A program made the translations under genes and the position numbers. The notes under the pieces are model-generated. The model was not told the origin of the DNA. It searched no databases and saw only the letters and a program-made list of their open reading frames with translations. DNA of 17,973 bases from JBQTIM01 sp052388135 (GTDB taxonomy: Bacteria; Elusimicrobiota; Elusimicrobia; FEN-1173). Position 1 is the first letter of the stretch. Each line of letters opens with the position of its first letter. Shown in pieces: positions 1-7,604 of the stretch. The stretch covers positions 1 through 17,973 of the forward strand of contig JBQTIM010000159.1 of NCBI GenBank assembly GCA_052388135.1. Direction: 5' to 3'.

Positions 1-1
1 G

Positions 2-358
2 CTCCGGCTTTCGGCCGCCGCTCTGTCGGGTCCCCGCGACATAGAGGCGGAAGTCATCGTCAAGAACCCCGGACCCAAAGCCGTTTCGGACGTGAAGGTT
101 CACCTTTCCGCCTGGAAGATCGGGCCGCGCAACAGCCTTCCCGGCCTCGACGCCGGCGGACCGGGCGATAAAGCCGCGTCCGCCGCGTTCCGCGAGTTGG
201 AGCCCGGACGGCAAGAGTCCGCCCGTTTCGCGGTGCGCGTTCCCGCCTCGTTCTTTTTCGATGGCAGGTACGTGTGGGTCCGGACGCGCGTGGAGACCAA
301 AAGCGGGAGCCGAGCGGTCGTGAGGACGGTGGACCGCAAAGTGGATTTGTCGAAATGA
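2..358 (+). CDS. C-terminal part of a protein with a CARDB/Ig-like domain (5' end outside window)
   Basis: Frame 2 is open from the first base of the window to a TGA at 356-358, giving 118 visible residues; the true start lies upstream. An internal ATG at 92 exists, but the coding sense continues before it: the residues just upstream (EAEVIVKNPGPKAV) form the first strands of a beta-sandwich. The pattern of a VxNPGP strand, then LEPGRQESARFAVRVP, then an FDGRYVWVRTRVE strand resembles CARDB/NEW3-type Ig-like domains. These usually serve as spacers or protein-protein modules in secreted proteins. Only this last domain can be seen, so the function of the whole protein is unknown. It ends 40 bases before the next gene, which has its own ribosome site. 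Confidence 0.7.
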   Translation, partial: LRLSAAALSGPRDIEAEVIVKNPGPKAVSDVKVHLSAWKIGPRNSLPGLDAGGPGDKAASAAFRELEPGRQESARFAVRVPASFFFDGRYVWVRTRVETKSGSRAVVRTVDRKVDLSK

Positions 359-366
359 TCGCGTCT

Positions 367-394
367 TACAATTCCGAACACCAATCAGAGGAGG
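367..394 (+). promoter_or_regulatory. Candidate -10 box and strong Shine-Dalgarno of the first two-domain protein
   Basis: TACAAT at 367-372 matches the sigma70 -10 consensus at five of six positions and lies in an AT-richer spot between two genes. No convincing -35 is present at the usual spacing, so the promoter call is weak. AGAGGAGG at 387-394 is a near-perfect Shine-Dalgarno sequence four bases before the ATG at 399, and it fixes that start. Confidence 0.45.
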
Positions 395-398
395 CAAT

Positions 399-1406
399 AT
401 GAGAAGACACAGAACTCAAGGACACCTGGGAAAGGCCGGAGCGGTCGTTTTGGCCTCGCTTTTCCTGGGCAGTGGCGCCGGGTTTGCGGCCGAGGCGGCG
501 TCCGCGGCCGGCGGGACGGGCGGCAATGCCCCGGGCATCATGGCGGGATGGCTGAACAAATGGCCCGACGGATCGTCTTCCGGCGCGGAGATGAAATCCG
601 CCGGCAACGTCCAGACCATCACCGGCACGTCGAAGAAGCAAAGCTACGGCAACGTCCACAAACGCATCGGGGTGGACCTGGACAAAACGCCCTTCCTGAC
701 GGTGGACGTGGCGTCGGTCAACGGTTTTTGGTTCCTCATCGCCAAAAGCCCGCGCATCAAGCAAGGCTATATGAGAATTCAACCGGACACGAACGTCGCC
801 GGCGTTCATATCTACGACGTCAAGGCGCTGACCGGCCTGTCCGGCCGCCAAGAACTGGAAGTGGAATTGGGTGTTTCCAGCGGAAAGCAAGACCCCAATT
901 ATGGAAAATCCTTCTCCATAAAGGACTTCCGGTTCGTCGCGAAGAGCCCCCGCATGATTCCGGGAGCCCTCCGGCTCAGCGGCTGGAAGGATAAATGGCC
1001 CGACGGCACCCCCGCCGGCGCCAAGATCGAGGAGAGCATGGACGGGTTCAAGGTCGTCGGCACCTCCAAGAGCCAGGGATACGGGACCGTGTATCGCGTG
1101 ATCTCCGTCAACCTGGACAAGACGCCCATGCTCGCCGTTTCTCCCACGGCCGCCAACGGCTACTGGTACGTGGAGGCGCTGGGCGGCGGAGTGAAGGAAC
1201 CCGTTAAAATCCAGCCCGACACCACCCTGACGGACGCCCAGTCCTATGACCTCGTCAGCGCCCTGGGCTTGACGGGCGAACAGTCCTTCGAGCTCCACAT
1301 CGGCGTCAGCACGGCGGGAGAAACGACGTCCAACGCCGGCAAGGAAGTCAGCTTCAAGGAAATCGCCTTTACGGGATCCCAACAGGAAGGTGCTCCCGGG
1401 CAATAA
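399..1406 (+). CDS. Secreted protein with two copies of an unrecognised ~130-residue domain
   Basis: This 335-residue protein has a Sec signal peptide (basic residues 1-14, hydrophobic 15-30, cleavage near the Ala-rich 30-36). The mature part is two copies of one domain, residues 50-181 and 195-326. Shared motifs, in order, are GW..KWPDG, GTSK.Q.YG.V, V.LDKTP.L.V, NG.W(Y/F), IQPDT, YD...LGL(T/S)G and GVS, with a final F(K/R).(I/F).F strand. Alternating hydrophobic strands and conserved aromatics suggest a beta-sandwich of carbohydrate-binding type, but I recognise no named family and no catalytic residues. A diverged paralog with the same two-copy plan starts at 11248, at the head of the sugar-transport genes. 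The start is set by the Shine-Dalgarno at 387-394. A terminator directly follows, so the gene is probably its own transcription unit. A glycan-binding role is inferred from context only. Confidence 0.85.
   Translation: MRRHRTQGHLGKAGAVVLASLFLGSGAGFAAEAASAAGGTGGNAPGIMAGWLNKWPDGSSSGAEMKSAGNVQTITGTSKKQSYGNVHKRIGVDLDKTPFLTVDVASVNGFWFLIAKSPRIKQGYMRIQPDTNVAGVHIYDVKALTGLSGRQELEVELGVSSGKQDPNYGKSFSIKDFRFVAKSPRMIPGALRLSGWKDKWPDGTPAGAKIEESMDGFKVVGTSKSQGYGTVYRVISVNLDKTPMLAVSPTAANGYWYVEALGGGVKEPVKIQPDTTLTDAQSYDLVSALGLTGEQSFELHIGVSTAGETTSNAGKEVSFKEIAFTGSQQEGAPGQ
546..941 (+). repeat. First copy of the internal protein repeat
   Basis: Encodes residues 50-181 of the protein starting at 399, matching the second copy at 981-1376. 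Protein similarity is clear (WPDG, YG.V, LDKTP, IQPDT, LTGL.G, GVS), while most DNA has diverged. A 14-base identical stretch, AAATGGCCCGACGG, remains at 558-571 and 993-1006. Confidence 0.85.
981..1376 (+). repeat. Second copy of the internal protein repeat
   Basis: Encodes residues 195-326 of the same protein. It keeps the same motif order as the first copy, so the protein arose by internal duplication. The two copies share more specific motifs with each other (WPDG, LDKTP, IQPDT) than with the copies in the paralog at 11248, which fits a separate or later duplication here. Confidence 0.85.
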
Positions 1407-1427
1407 GCCGTACCATCGCTCCTCTCC

Positions 1428-1465
1428 AAACCCGCCCGCGCTTAACGGCGCGGGCGGGTTTTTTT
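1428..1465 (+). terminator. Rho-independent terminator
   Basis: An 11-base perfect inverted repeat, CCCGCCCGCGC (1431-1441) and GCGCGGGCGGG (1448-1458), flanks a six-base loop TTAACG and is followed by seven T (1459-1465). AAA at 1428-1430 can extend the stem into the T run. It lies 24 bases after the stop codon at 1404-1406 and insulates the upstream gene from the cassette that starts at 1497. Confidence 0.95.
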
Positions 1466-1480
1466 ATGCCCTTTATGATG

Positions 1481-1486
1481 TATAAT
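1481..1486 (+). promoter_or_regulatory. Consensus -10 box TATAAT just before the ATG at 1497
   Basis: A perfect TATAAT sits 10 bases before the ATG at 1497, right after the terminator. Transcription from it would begin near 1493, leaving a leader of only about four bases. No Shine-Dalgarno is visible before this ATG. There is no good -35 hexamer: the expected place is the T run of the terminator. The site could also be chance. Confidence 0.5.
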
Positions 1487-1496
1487 CAACGCGATC

Positions 1497-3974
1497 ATGG
1501 GTTTCCCATCGCTGACTTCTTTTTCCTCCGCCTCGTTTCCCGTGCCCCGCTGGGAACGGATTTTTCTCGTTAAACCGCTTTTCCTCTGCTTGTTTCTTTT
1601 TTCCCCCTCTTCCGCGCGATCCGCCCTGGTGATGGACGACTTCAACGACGCGGCCTCCGGGAACCTTTTCGGCGCCGGAGAAGGCTCGCTTTCCGCCGCG
1701 CAACTGTCCTTCCATTCCCCGGGCCTCGGCGACGCGGGATACGCGCGGGCCATCGCCTTCAACGCCGCCGCCGGCGCCGACGGCTATTATTCGGACCGGT
1801 CCGGCGCCGACCTTCGCTCCTACAAATACGTTTCCTTTTGGATCCGGGGACAGGCGGGAGGCGAAGACCTCTATCTGCTTGTGGACGACAACGTCGCCTT
1901 TCCCAAGGTCCGCATCAAATCCTTTTTGCCGGCCGGCATCACCACCCAATGGCAGAAGGTCGTGATCTCCACGGAGGCCTTTTGGGCCTGGACCCCTTCC
2001 ACCAACTGGGGGCCGGGCGCCGGAGCGTTCAAGATCGAGGCCAACAGCGACATAGCGAGCGGCGCGGGGACGGTGTATATAGACGACATCCGCTTCGGCG
2101 CCAAGCAAGCGCCCGTCTGGCTGGACAACTTCAACGACGGCGCCGTCCCTTTCAACCACGGCCACGACTATGAATGCTGGAGCAACCTCACACCCACGCC
2201 CGCCTGCGCCGGCGTCACTTTTTCGCCCTCTTATGACGGGACCGTGTTCCTCCCCCCTTCCGGATTTTCTTATCGCATCGCCTTCGCCACGGCCGCCGGC
2301 CTGACCGACGCCGTCATGCTTCTCCCCCTGGAGAAAAACCGCGGCATGGACCTGACCGGAACCGATTCCTTGGCCTTTCACATACGAGGCAGCTCGGCCG
2401 GAGCGAACGTCGGCATCGGGCTCAAGGACGCCGCGTTCTTCGAGTCCGTCAAGAGCCTGACGGATTACCTTCCCGCCGGACTTTCCGCCTCGGGCTTCCA
2501 GGAGGTCGTCATCCCCTTGAGCCACTTCGCCGGGCTGGATAAGAGCCGCGTCGCTTATCTGCAGGTCTGGTTCCAGAAGGGCGGAGGACCGGCACTGTCT
2601 CCGACCTCGGGTTTTTCCGTTTACTTAGACAACGTCCGGTTCGTGGACACCTCCAGCCCCACGGCGCCCTCCGCCTTGGCCCTGGACGGGACCGCGGCCG
2701 CCTCGGGCATGAGGCTTCCCGCCGGAACGTCCGTCCTCACGATGACGGCGCCCTCCGGCGCGGCGGATCCCACTTTGGAGCACGTCGGCGCCGAATATTC
2801 CCAAGACGGCGCCCTTTGGTACCGGATCGGCGTGGACACCAACACGGTGGACGGGACTTATTCCGTCGCCTGGGACACGTCCAAGATTTTGCCGAGCGCT
2901 TACCAGTTGAGGGCCTTCAGCGAAGACACCCAGGGCAACCGCGGCGTCTCCTCCGCCGTTTCCGTTATCAAGCCGAGCGCCCCCACGCTCGAGCACGAGA
3001 CCCTCGCCTCGGTCGGCCTCCCCGGGCGGGACGTGAAAATAGCCGCGCGCCTTTCCAGCAACCGGCCCGTCGCCTCCCTCGCGCTTTTTTATCGAAAAAC
3101 CGGCGATCCTGCTTATTCGGCGTTGTATTCCACGCCCACGGCGTCCGTCACGGCTTATGAGCACGCCTTCACGGTTCCGGCCGCGTCCGTCACCCCTGCC
3201 GGCCTGCAATATTATCTCACCGGTTCCGACGGCGTGGTCACTGTTTCCAGGGGCGACGCCGCGTCGCCCCTGAGCGTGTCCGTTTCCGACGGGGCCGGCG
3301 GCCCGGACATGACATCGGGCCAGGTCGTCCTTTACGACGGCGATCAGACCGACGGAGAGACATCCGTGGTCGTTCCTGCGGGCGCCCTCCCTTTTCCCCG
3401 GCCGATCACGATACGCCGGGAGGAGCCCGCCGCCGCCCCCCTTTTGGCCGGCAAACCTCCGTCGGAAGTTTACCGTTTCGGACCGGCGGGCACCCGTTTC
3501 TCCGTTCCGGTGACGCTGACCCTGAGATATCAGGATGCCGACGGCGACGGGCGGGTTGACTCGACCGGAGAATCCGCCGCATCCCTCAAAATTTATTGGC
3601 ACGATGGAACCGCGTGGCGGCCTTTGGGGGGGCGCATGGACCGGCAAGAGCGCACCGTCACCGCCCAAGCGCAGCACTTTACGCTCTTCGGGCTTTTCGC
3701 CGCCGACGCCGCCCCCTCGGATTCCAAACCGCGGGAAAGGGTCATCACGCCCAACGGCGACGGCGTCAACGACGCGGCCTTTTTCGACAACCTGCCCGAC
3801 GATTACACCATCCGAATATTCGACCGGGCCGGCCGGATCGTCCGCACGCTCCACAACGTGTCTTTCTGGGACGGCCGCGACAACGGCGGCGACCTCGTGC
3901 CCAACGGCGCTTACATTTACCAAGTGCGGATCAATTTCGAGACCGTCACCGGCGCCATCGCCGTGGTTCGATGA
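1497..3974 (+). CDS. Secreted multi-module surface protein with two CIA30-like sandwich modules and a PNGDGV-type C-terminal domain
   Basis: An 825-residue exported protein. A signal peptide ends near residue 43 (hydrophobic 27-36, SARSA). Two galactose-binding-like/CIA30-like modules follow: 44-201 (opening MDDFNDA, closing VYIDDIRF) and 207-384 (LDNFNDG to VYLDNVRF). Two Ig/Fn3-like domains lie at about 387-490 and 493-598. A sandwich at 603-737 includes a DxDxDGxxD calcium-loop motif (D680-D688). The end, 745-825, opens with ITPNGDGVNDA and closes with GAIAVVR, like the CHU_C/type B sorting domain of the type IX secretion system and FlgD-like Ig domains. No catalytic residues are evident, so binding or adhesion is most likely. 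The last codons overlap the next gene by ATGA, which couples it to a barrel protein. ATG 1497 has no Shine-Dalgarno; GTG at 1542 would give a shorter, more usual signal peptide. Confidence 0.85.
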   Translation: MGFPSLTSFSSASFPVPRWERIFLVKPLFLCLFLFSPSSARSALVMDDFNDAASGNLFGAGEGSLSAAQLSFHSPGLGDAGYARAIAFNAAAGADGYYSDRSGADLRSYKYVSFWIRGQAGGEDLYLLVDDNVAFPKVRIKSFLPAGITTQWQKVVISTEAFWAWTPSTNWGPGAGAFKIEANSDIASGAGTVYIDDIRFGAKQAPVWLDNFNDGAVPFNHGHDYECWSNLTPTPACAGVTFSPSYDGTVFLPPSGFSYRIAFATAAGLTDAVMLLPLEKNRGMDLTGTDSLAFHIRGSSAGANVGIGLKDAAFFESVKSLTDYLPAGLSASGFQEVVIPLSHFAGLDKSRVAYLQVWFQKGGGPALSPTSGFSVYLDNVRFVDTSSPTAPSALALDGTAAASGMRLPAGTSVLTMTAPSGAADPTLEHVGAEYSQDGALWYRIGVDTNTVDGTYSVAWDTSKILPSAYQLRAFSEDTQGNRGVSSAVSVIKPSAPTLEHETLASVGLPGRDVKIAARLSSNRPVASLALFYRKTGDPAYSALYSTPTASVTAYEHAFTVPAASVTPAGLQYYLTGSDGVVTVSRGDAASPLSVSVSDGAGGPDMTSGQVVLYDGDQTDGETSVVVPAGALPFPRPITIRREEPAAAPLLAGKPPSEVYRFGPAGTRFSVPVTLTLRYQDADGDGRVDSTGESAASLKIYWHDGTAWRPLGGRMDRQERTVTAQAQHFTLFGLFAADAAPSDSKPRERVITPNGDGVNDAAFFDNLPDDYTIRIFDRAGRIVRTLHNVSFWDGRDNGGDLVPNGAYIYQVRINFETVTGAIAVVR

Positions 3975-5626
3975 TCTTTTTCCTCCGGCGGCGCGGCGTC
4001 CCCCTCGGCTGCCGCCTGGCGATTTCCGCCGCGCTCGCATTCGCTGCCGGCCCCTCCTCCGGCTCGGAGCTTTCCCATTTCAGCCCCCGGGCCTCGGGCA
4101 TGGGGGGAGCCTATGGCGCCGTGTCGGACGACGCGGGCGCCGTCTTCTTCAACCCCGCCGGCCTCCGGCTCATTAAAAAGACGGAACTGGATTTGGCCTA
4201 CGGGAAACCCTTCACGGGCGCAAAGGGCGTCGAGCTTTGGTCCGGCGCGGGAACGTTCGCCGTGTCGGGAAAGTCCTGGGGCAGCGCCGCCGTCTCCTGG
4301 ACCGAAGCCTCCGTCCAGGACCTTTTCTCGGAAAAAAACCTCATCCTGAGCTACGCCCACGGCCTCCCGCTGGCGGGCCGCCCTTTGCGCCTGGGAGCCA
4401 GCTGGCGGCGCGTCCGGCAGGATTACGACTTGGACGCGCGCGCGGCCGGCGACCCGGTTTTCCGCTCCGGCGACGACGCGGCGGCCTCGGCTTACGACAT
4501 CGGCGCGCTCTACGGCTTCGGCCCCGAGGAGCGCCTGCGCCTGGGCGCGGCCGTCCGGTCCGTCAACGAGCCGGACATCGGGTTTCAACAAAGCGTCCCC
4601 CTGCCGCGATCCTATCGCCTCGGACTTTCTTACCTGTTGCCGGCGGGGCGTCTGGGCGCGGATTTCCTGCCCGCTTTCGACGCGCTGTGGATCGACGGCC
4701 GCCGGGATTATTTTATGGGAATGGAAGCGAGGCTACGCGTTCATCCGCTGGCTCTGCGGGCGGGAACCAACATCGTGGGAGACCGGGGCCGGGACGCCGC
4801 TCTCGGGTTCGGCTACGCCTTGCCCCTGGCCGGCAACTGGAAAATCATTTTGGATTATGCTTTTCTCTATCCGCTGCGGCTGGAGGAGACCTCCGGCAGC
4901 CACGTGGCCGGCTTTAAGCTTCGTTTCCAGGAAGCGCCGAAAAAGCCGGTCCGGGCGCCGGATCCTCCCGCCCCCGCGGGACCCGCCGACACGGACGGCG
5001 ACGGTGTGGCGGACAAGGCGGACGCATGCCCCGACACTCCCGCCGGAACAACCGTGGACCGGACGGGTTGCGCGGTGGACGCGGACCTTGACGGAACTCC
5101 CGACGGGCAGGATCAGTGCCCCGGCACGCCGGAAGGGGCCGTGGCGGACGCCTGCGGCTGTCCGTCGGACTCCGATGGTGACGGGGTTTGGGACGGCTTG
5201 GATCGCTGCCCCGGCACTCCGCAGGGGATTCCGGTGGACGCGGCGGGCTGTCCGGCCGCGCCCCGGGAAGGCCAGAAAATCAGCGTCAAGCTGCGCGTCG
5301 AGTTCGCCTCCGGCCGCACGGACATCAATTCGGATTTCGACCAAGACCTGCGGGACGTGGCCGCCTTCTTAAAGGCCCACCCCGAAGTCACGACGGAAAT
5401 TGAAGGCCACACGGACAGCCAAGGAGCTTCCAACATCAACATTTTGCTTTCGCAAAAACGAGCGGAGAGCGTTCGCTCCCGATTGATCGCCCTGGGGGTC
5501 GAGGCCTCGCGCCTCACCGCCAAGGGATACGGCCCTTTCCGCCCGGTCGCGGACAACGCCACCCCCGAGGGGCGCCAGAAGAACCGCCGTGTCGTGGCCA
5601 CCATGACGGCCACGAAGAAAAGATGA
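3971..5626 (+). CDS. PorV/UPF0164-like outer-membrane barrel fused to thrombospondin type 3 repeats and an OmpA domain
   Basis: A 551-residue protein. The open frame extends upstream, but ATG 3971 overlaps the previous stop as ATGA and begins a proper signal peptide (basic residues 6-15, hydrophobic 16-26), so this start is chosen. Residues 35-320 match the PorV/PorQ (UPF0164) barrel family: a SGMGGAYGAVSDDAGAVFFN signature (42-61) followed by PAGL, then amphipathic strands. Residues 339-428 carry Asp- and Cys-rich thrombospondin type 3 repeats (DTDGDGVADKADACPDTP and two more), expected to bind calcium. Residues 436-548 are an OmpA-like domain with EGHTD (D482) and SQKRA (R497), the residues that contact diaminopimelate in OmpA. 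The protein should span the outer membrane and grip peptidoglycan. Coupling to the upstream surface protein suggests that it exports, anchors or displays that protein. OmpA and repeat domains are certain; the barrel's role is inferred. Confidence 0.9.
   Translation: MIFFLRRRGVPLGCRLAISAALAFAAGPSSGSELSHFSPRASGMGGAYGAVSDDAGAVFFNPAGLRLIKKTELDLAYGKPFTGAKGVELWSGAGTFAVSGKSWGSAAVSWTEASVQDLFSEKNLILSYAHGLPLAGRPLRLGASWRRVRQDYDLDARAAGDPVFRSGDDAAASAYDIGALYGFGPEERLRLGAAVRSVNEPDIGFQQSVPLPRSYRLGLSYLLPAGRLGADFLPAFDALWIDGRRDYFMGMEARLRVHPLALRAGTNIVGDRGRDAALGFGYALPLAGNWKIILDYAFLYPLRLEETSGSHVAGFKLRFQEAPKKPVRAPDPPAPAGPADTDGDGVADKADACPDTPAGTTVDRTGCAVDADLDGTPDGQDQCPGTPEGAVADACGCPSDSDGDGVWDGLDRCPGTPQGIPVDAAGCPAAPREGQKISVKLRVEFASGRTDINSDFDQDLRDVAAFLKAHPEVTTEIEGHTDSQGASNINILLSQKRAESVRSRLIALGVEASRLTAKGYGPFRPVADNATPEGRQKNRRVVATMTATKKR
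4985..5254 (+). repeat. Thrombospondin type 3 (calcium-binding) protein repeats
   Basis: About three repeats in residues 339-428 of the barrel-OmpA protein, each with a D.D.DG..D loop and a D.CP(D/G)TP.G motif, ending in Cys-containing turns. Such repeats are usual linkers between an outer-membrane barrel and a periplasmic OmpA domain, as in OprF-like proteins. Confidence 0.9.
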
Positions 5627-5645
5627 CGGCGAAGAGCGCCGCGCG

Positions 5646-7604
5646 ATGATGGTTTCCCCCGCCCCCTTTAAGCGCTCCCTGCTCGGAACCGGGGCCGGAC
5701 TTCTCGTCCTGCTGGCCTTCCCGGCCGCCTCCGCCCGCTCCGCCGTCGTGGATTCCATGGACACACTCGTGGGCTGGACGGCGGAAACCAACGGCCCCCA
5801 AGCCTCGAACCACGCTTTTCTGGTGGAAGGCCAGTCCGGACAAGCCCTGGCCCGACCCTTCGATTTCTCCTCCGGAGATTACGCCCAGCTGGCCAAAAAC
5901 TTTTCCACCTTCAACATGGGCGAGATGCACCTGCCGGGGGCCCGGCTGCGCTTCTATTTGCGCGGATCGGGCCCGGCCAACCAAGTGTTGTTCCGCCTGA
6001 CGGATTCCGACGGGGACACGGCCTCCCTCCCTCTGGCCGGCGCGGCGAACACGCCCGCGTGGACGGCACAAACCGCCGTTCGCTCGGCGTTCACCACCGT
6101 GCCCGCCTCCGGGTCCGATGGATTTTTCGATTTCTTCCGGGTCAAAAAAGTGGAAGTGTCCGTGGTCAAGACCGGCGCGGCGGGAAGCGGCACTCTGGAC
6201 GTGGACAAAATCGAGATCGTGCAGGACGCCGCGGCCTCGGCCGCCCAGCTTCTCGACGATTTCAACGGCGGGGCCGGCAGTCCCAACCAATTGGGAGGAG
6301 CCATCGGGACCTTCGCCGGCTCAACCCCCTCCCCCGCAGCCGATATCCTTTCCGCCACTTACGACAACTCGTCCGGAAACGTTTACGAAGGGGCGTTCTC
6401 CCTCAAGCTGTCCTACGATTTCAGCCGGACCACGGAAACCGTCCTGGGTTATTTCAACAGCCCCGCCGGCGACCTTTCCGCTTACAGCCGCATCGAGTTC
6501 TACGCCAAATCCTCCGGCGGCGCCGAGGCCTTTGAACTGGCCTTCGGCTCATCTTCCGTCCAGCAGGCCGTCAAAATCGGAGGCATCGGCAAGGAGTGGA
6601 GCAAGGTGAGCGTCGACCTTTTGAACTATGACTCGGTTTTCCGGGCCGGCGCGGGAGCCGCCAGCGCCACCGTGCTCGTTTTCCGTCTCGTGGACGGCCT
6701 CACCTCGGCCGCGGGGAGCCTTTGGCTGGATGAAATTCGTTTTGTCCGGCCGGAAACGCCCGGCGAAGCGGTGAAAGTTTTCGACGCGCTGGAGGAGCCT
6801 ACGTCGCCGGCGCTGACCTCCTGGTCGGCGTTCAACGACGTGTCGGCCTCCGCCTCGCTTTCCAGCATCACGGGCGGCGCCGACGGCGGCCGCGCCCTCC
6901 GCCTCACTTACAACTTGGGAAGCGGGAACTACGCGGGCCTTCTTCGCACGATGGAAATCAACGGCATCCTGGCCGACGGCGTCCGCTTCTTCTACAAATA
7001 CGCCGGCTCGAAAGCCAACACTTTGCAGGTCAACCTGGTGGACGACGCCGGCACGCGCTTTTTCACGAACGTCCCCGGCGTGAACGACACCGGCGGGCAA
7101 TGGCGCCGCCTCGCCCTGCCCCTCACCCGGTTCCAAGGGGAGAGCGCCGGCGCCTTCTTCCGCCTTTCCCGTTTGCAAACCATGCGCCTGACCGTCCTGG
7201 ACACGGGGGGCGGAACGGGCTCCCTGGCGGTCGACGACCTGGAAGTTCTCACGCTCCCCAAGACCTCCAACGCGGACCCCGGCAAGTTCATCCGCCTGAT
7301 CGAAGTGGACAACAATCCCTTTTCCCCCAACGGCGACGGCGTGCGCGACGCCGCCACTTTCAGCTACGAGCTCGCCGAACAGGCCTTCGTCCGCCTGCGC
7401 GTCTACGACATGGGCGGCTCGGTGGTCCGCGAAATTAAGAAATCGGGCCCGGAACCGGCCGGCGCCGGCAGCCTGAGCTGGGATGGGAACGACAACGAGG
7501 GAGGACGCGTCAAGAATGGCCTCTACTTTTTCCAATTCGAGGCCGAATCCTCCGTGTCCGACGCCGCGGGCCGGTTCGCCCACGTCATCGCGGTGCTGAG
7601 ATGA
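5646..7604 (+). CDS. Secreted surface protein with three CIA30-like sandwich modules and a PNGDGV-type C-terminal domain
   Basis: A 652-residue protein. Signal peptide residues 1-32 (hydrophobic 12-29, SARSA before the mature VVDSMD). Three galactose-binding-like/CIA30-like modules follow: 33-193 (ending LDVDKIEIV), 201-367 (LLDDFNGG to LWLDEIRF) and 376-535 (ending LAVDDLEVL). The C-terminal domain, residues 553-652, starts NNPFSPNGDGVRDAA and ends VIAVLR. It is an FlgD-like Ig fold, related to the end of the protein starting at 1497. The plan is therefore a shorter version of that protein, and the gene also overlaps a PorV-like barrel gene by ATGA. The start is ATGATG; a weak GAAGAG lies nine bases before 5646. 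It follows the previous gene by 19 bases, so the four genes 1497-8548 are probably one operon. No catalytic residues are seen; carbohydrate or surface binding is likely. Confidence 0.85.
   Translation: MMVSPAPFKRSLLGTGAGLLVLLAFPAASARSAVVDSMDTLVGWTAETNGPQASNHAFLVEGQSGQALARPFDFSSGDYAQLAKNFSTFNMGEMHLPGARLRFYLRGSGPANQVLFRLTDSDGDTASLPLAGAANTPAWTAQTAVRSAFTTVPASGSDGFFDFFRVKKVEVSVVKTGAAGSGTLDVDKIEIVQDAAASAAQLLDDFNGGAGSPNQLGGAIGTFAGSTPSPAADILSATYDNSSGNVYEGAFSLKLSYDFSRTTETVLGYFNSPAGDLSAYSRIEFYAKSSGGAEAFELAFGSSSVQQAVKIGGIGKEWSKVSVDLLNYDSVFRAGAGAASATVLVFRLVDGLTSAAGSLWLDEIRFVRPETPGEAVKVFDALEEPTSPALTSWSAFNDVSASASLSSITGGADGGRALRLTYNLGSGNYAGLLRTMEINGILADGVRFFYKYAGSKANTLQVNLVDDAGTRFFTNVPGVNDTGGQWRRLALPLTRFQGESAGAFFRLSRLQTMRLTVLDTGGGTGSLAVDDLEVLTLPKTSNADPGKFIRLIEVDNNPFSPNGDGVRDAATFSYELAEQAFVRLRVYDMGGSVVREIKKSGPEPAGAGSLSWDGNDNEGGRVKNGLYFFQFEAESSVSDAAGRFAHVIAVLR

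Noticed and set aside
558..1006. Exact 14-base repeat AAATGGCCCGACGG (558-571 and 993-1006) as a mobile or CRISPR-like repeat
   Set aside because: It lies at equivalent positions of the duplicated protein domain and encodes the same KWPDG motif, so it is explained by internal gene duplication. No array, terminal repeats or transposase is present.
3596..3970. N-terminal extension of the barrel-OmpA reading frame
   Set aside because: The extra 125 residues are Arg/His/Pro-rich shadow of the upstream gene. ATG 3971 gives a proper signal peptide and the same ATGA overlap as the second cassette.
2625..4040. Antisense open frame (471 codons) opposite the first surface protein
   Set aside because: Composition is Gly/Arg-rich, typical of a GC-rich shadow frame; the + strand has clear domain structure throughout.
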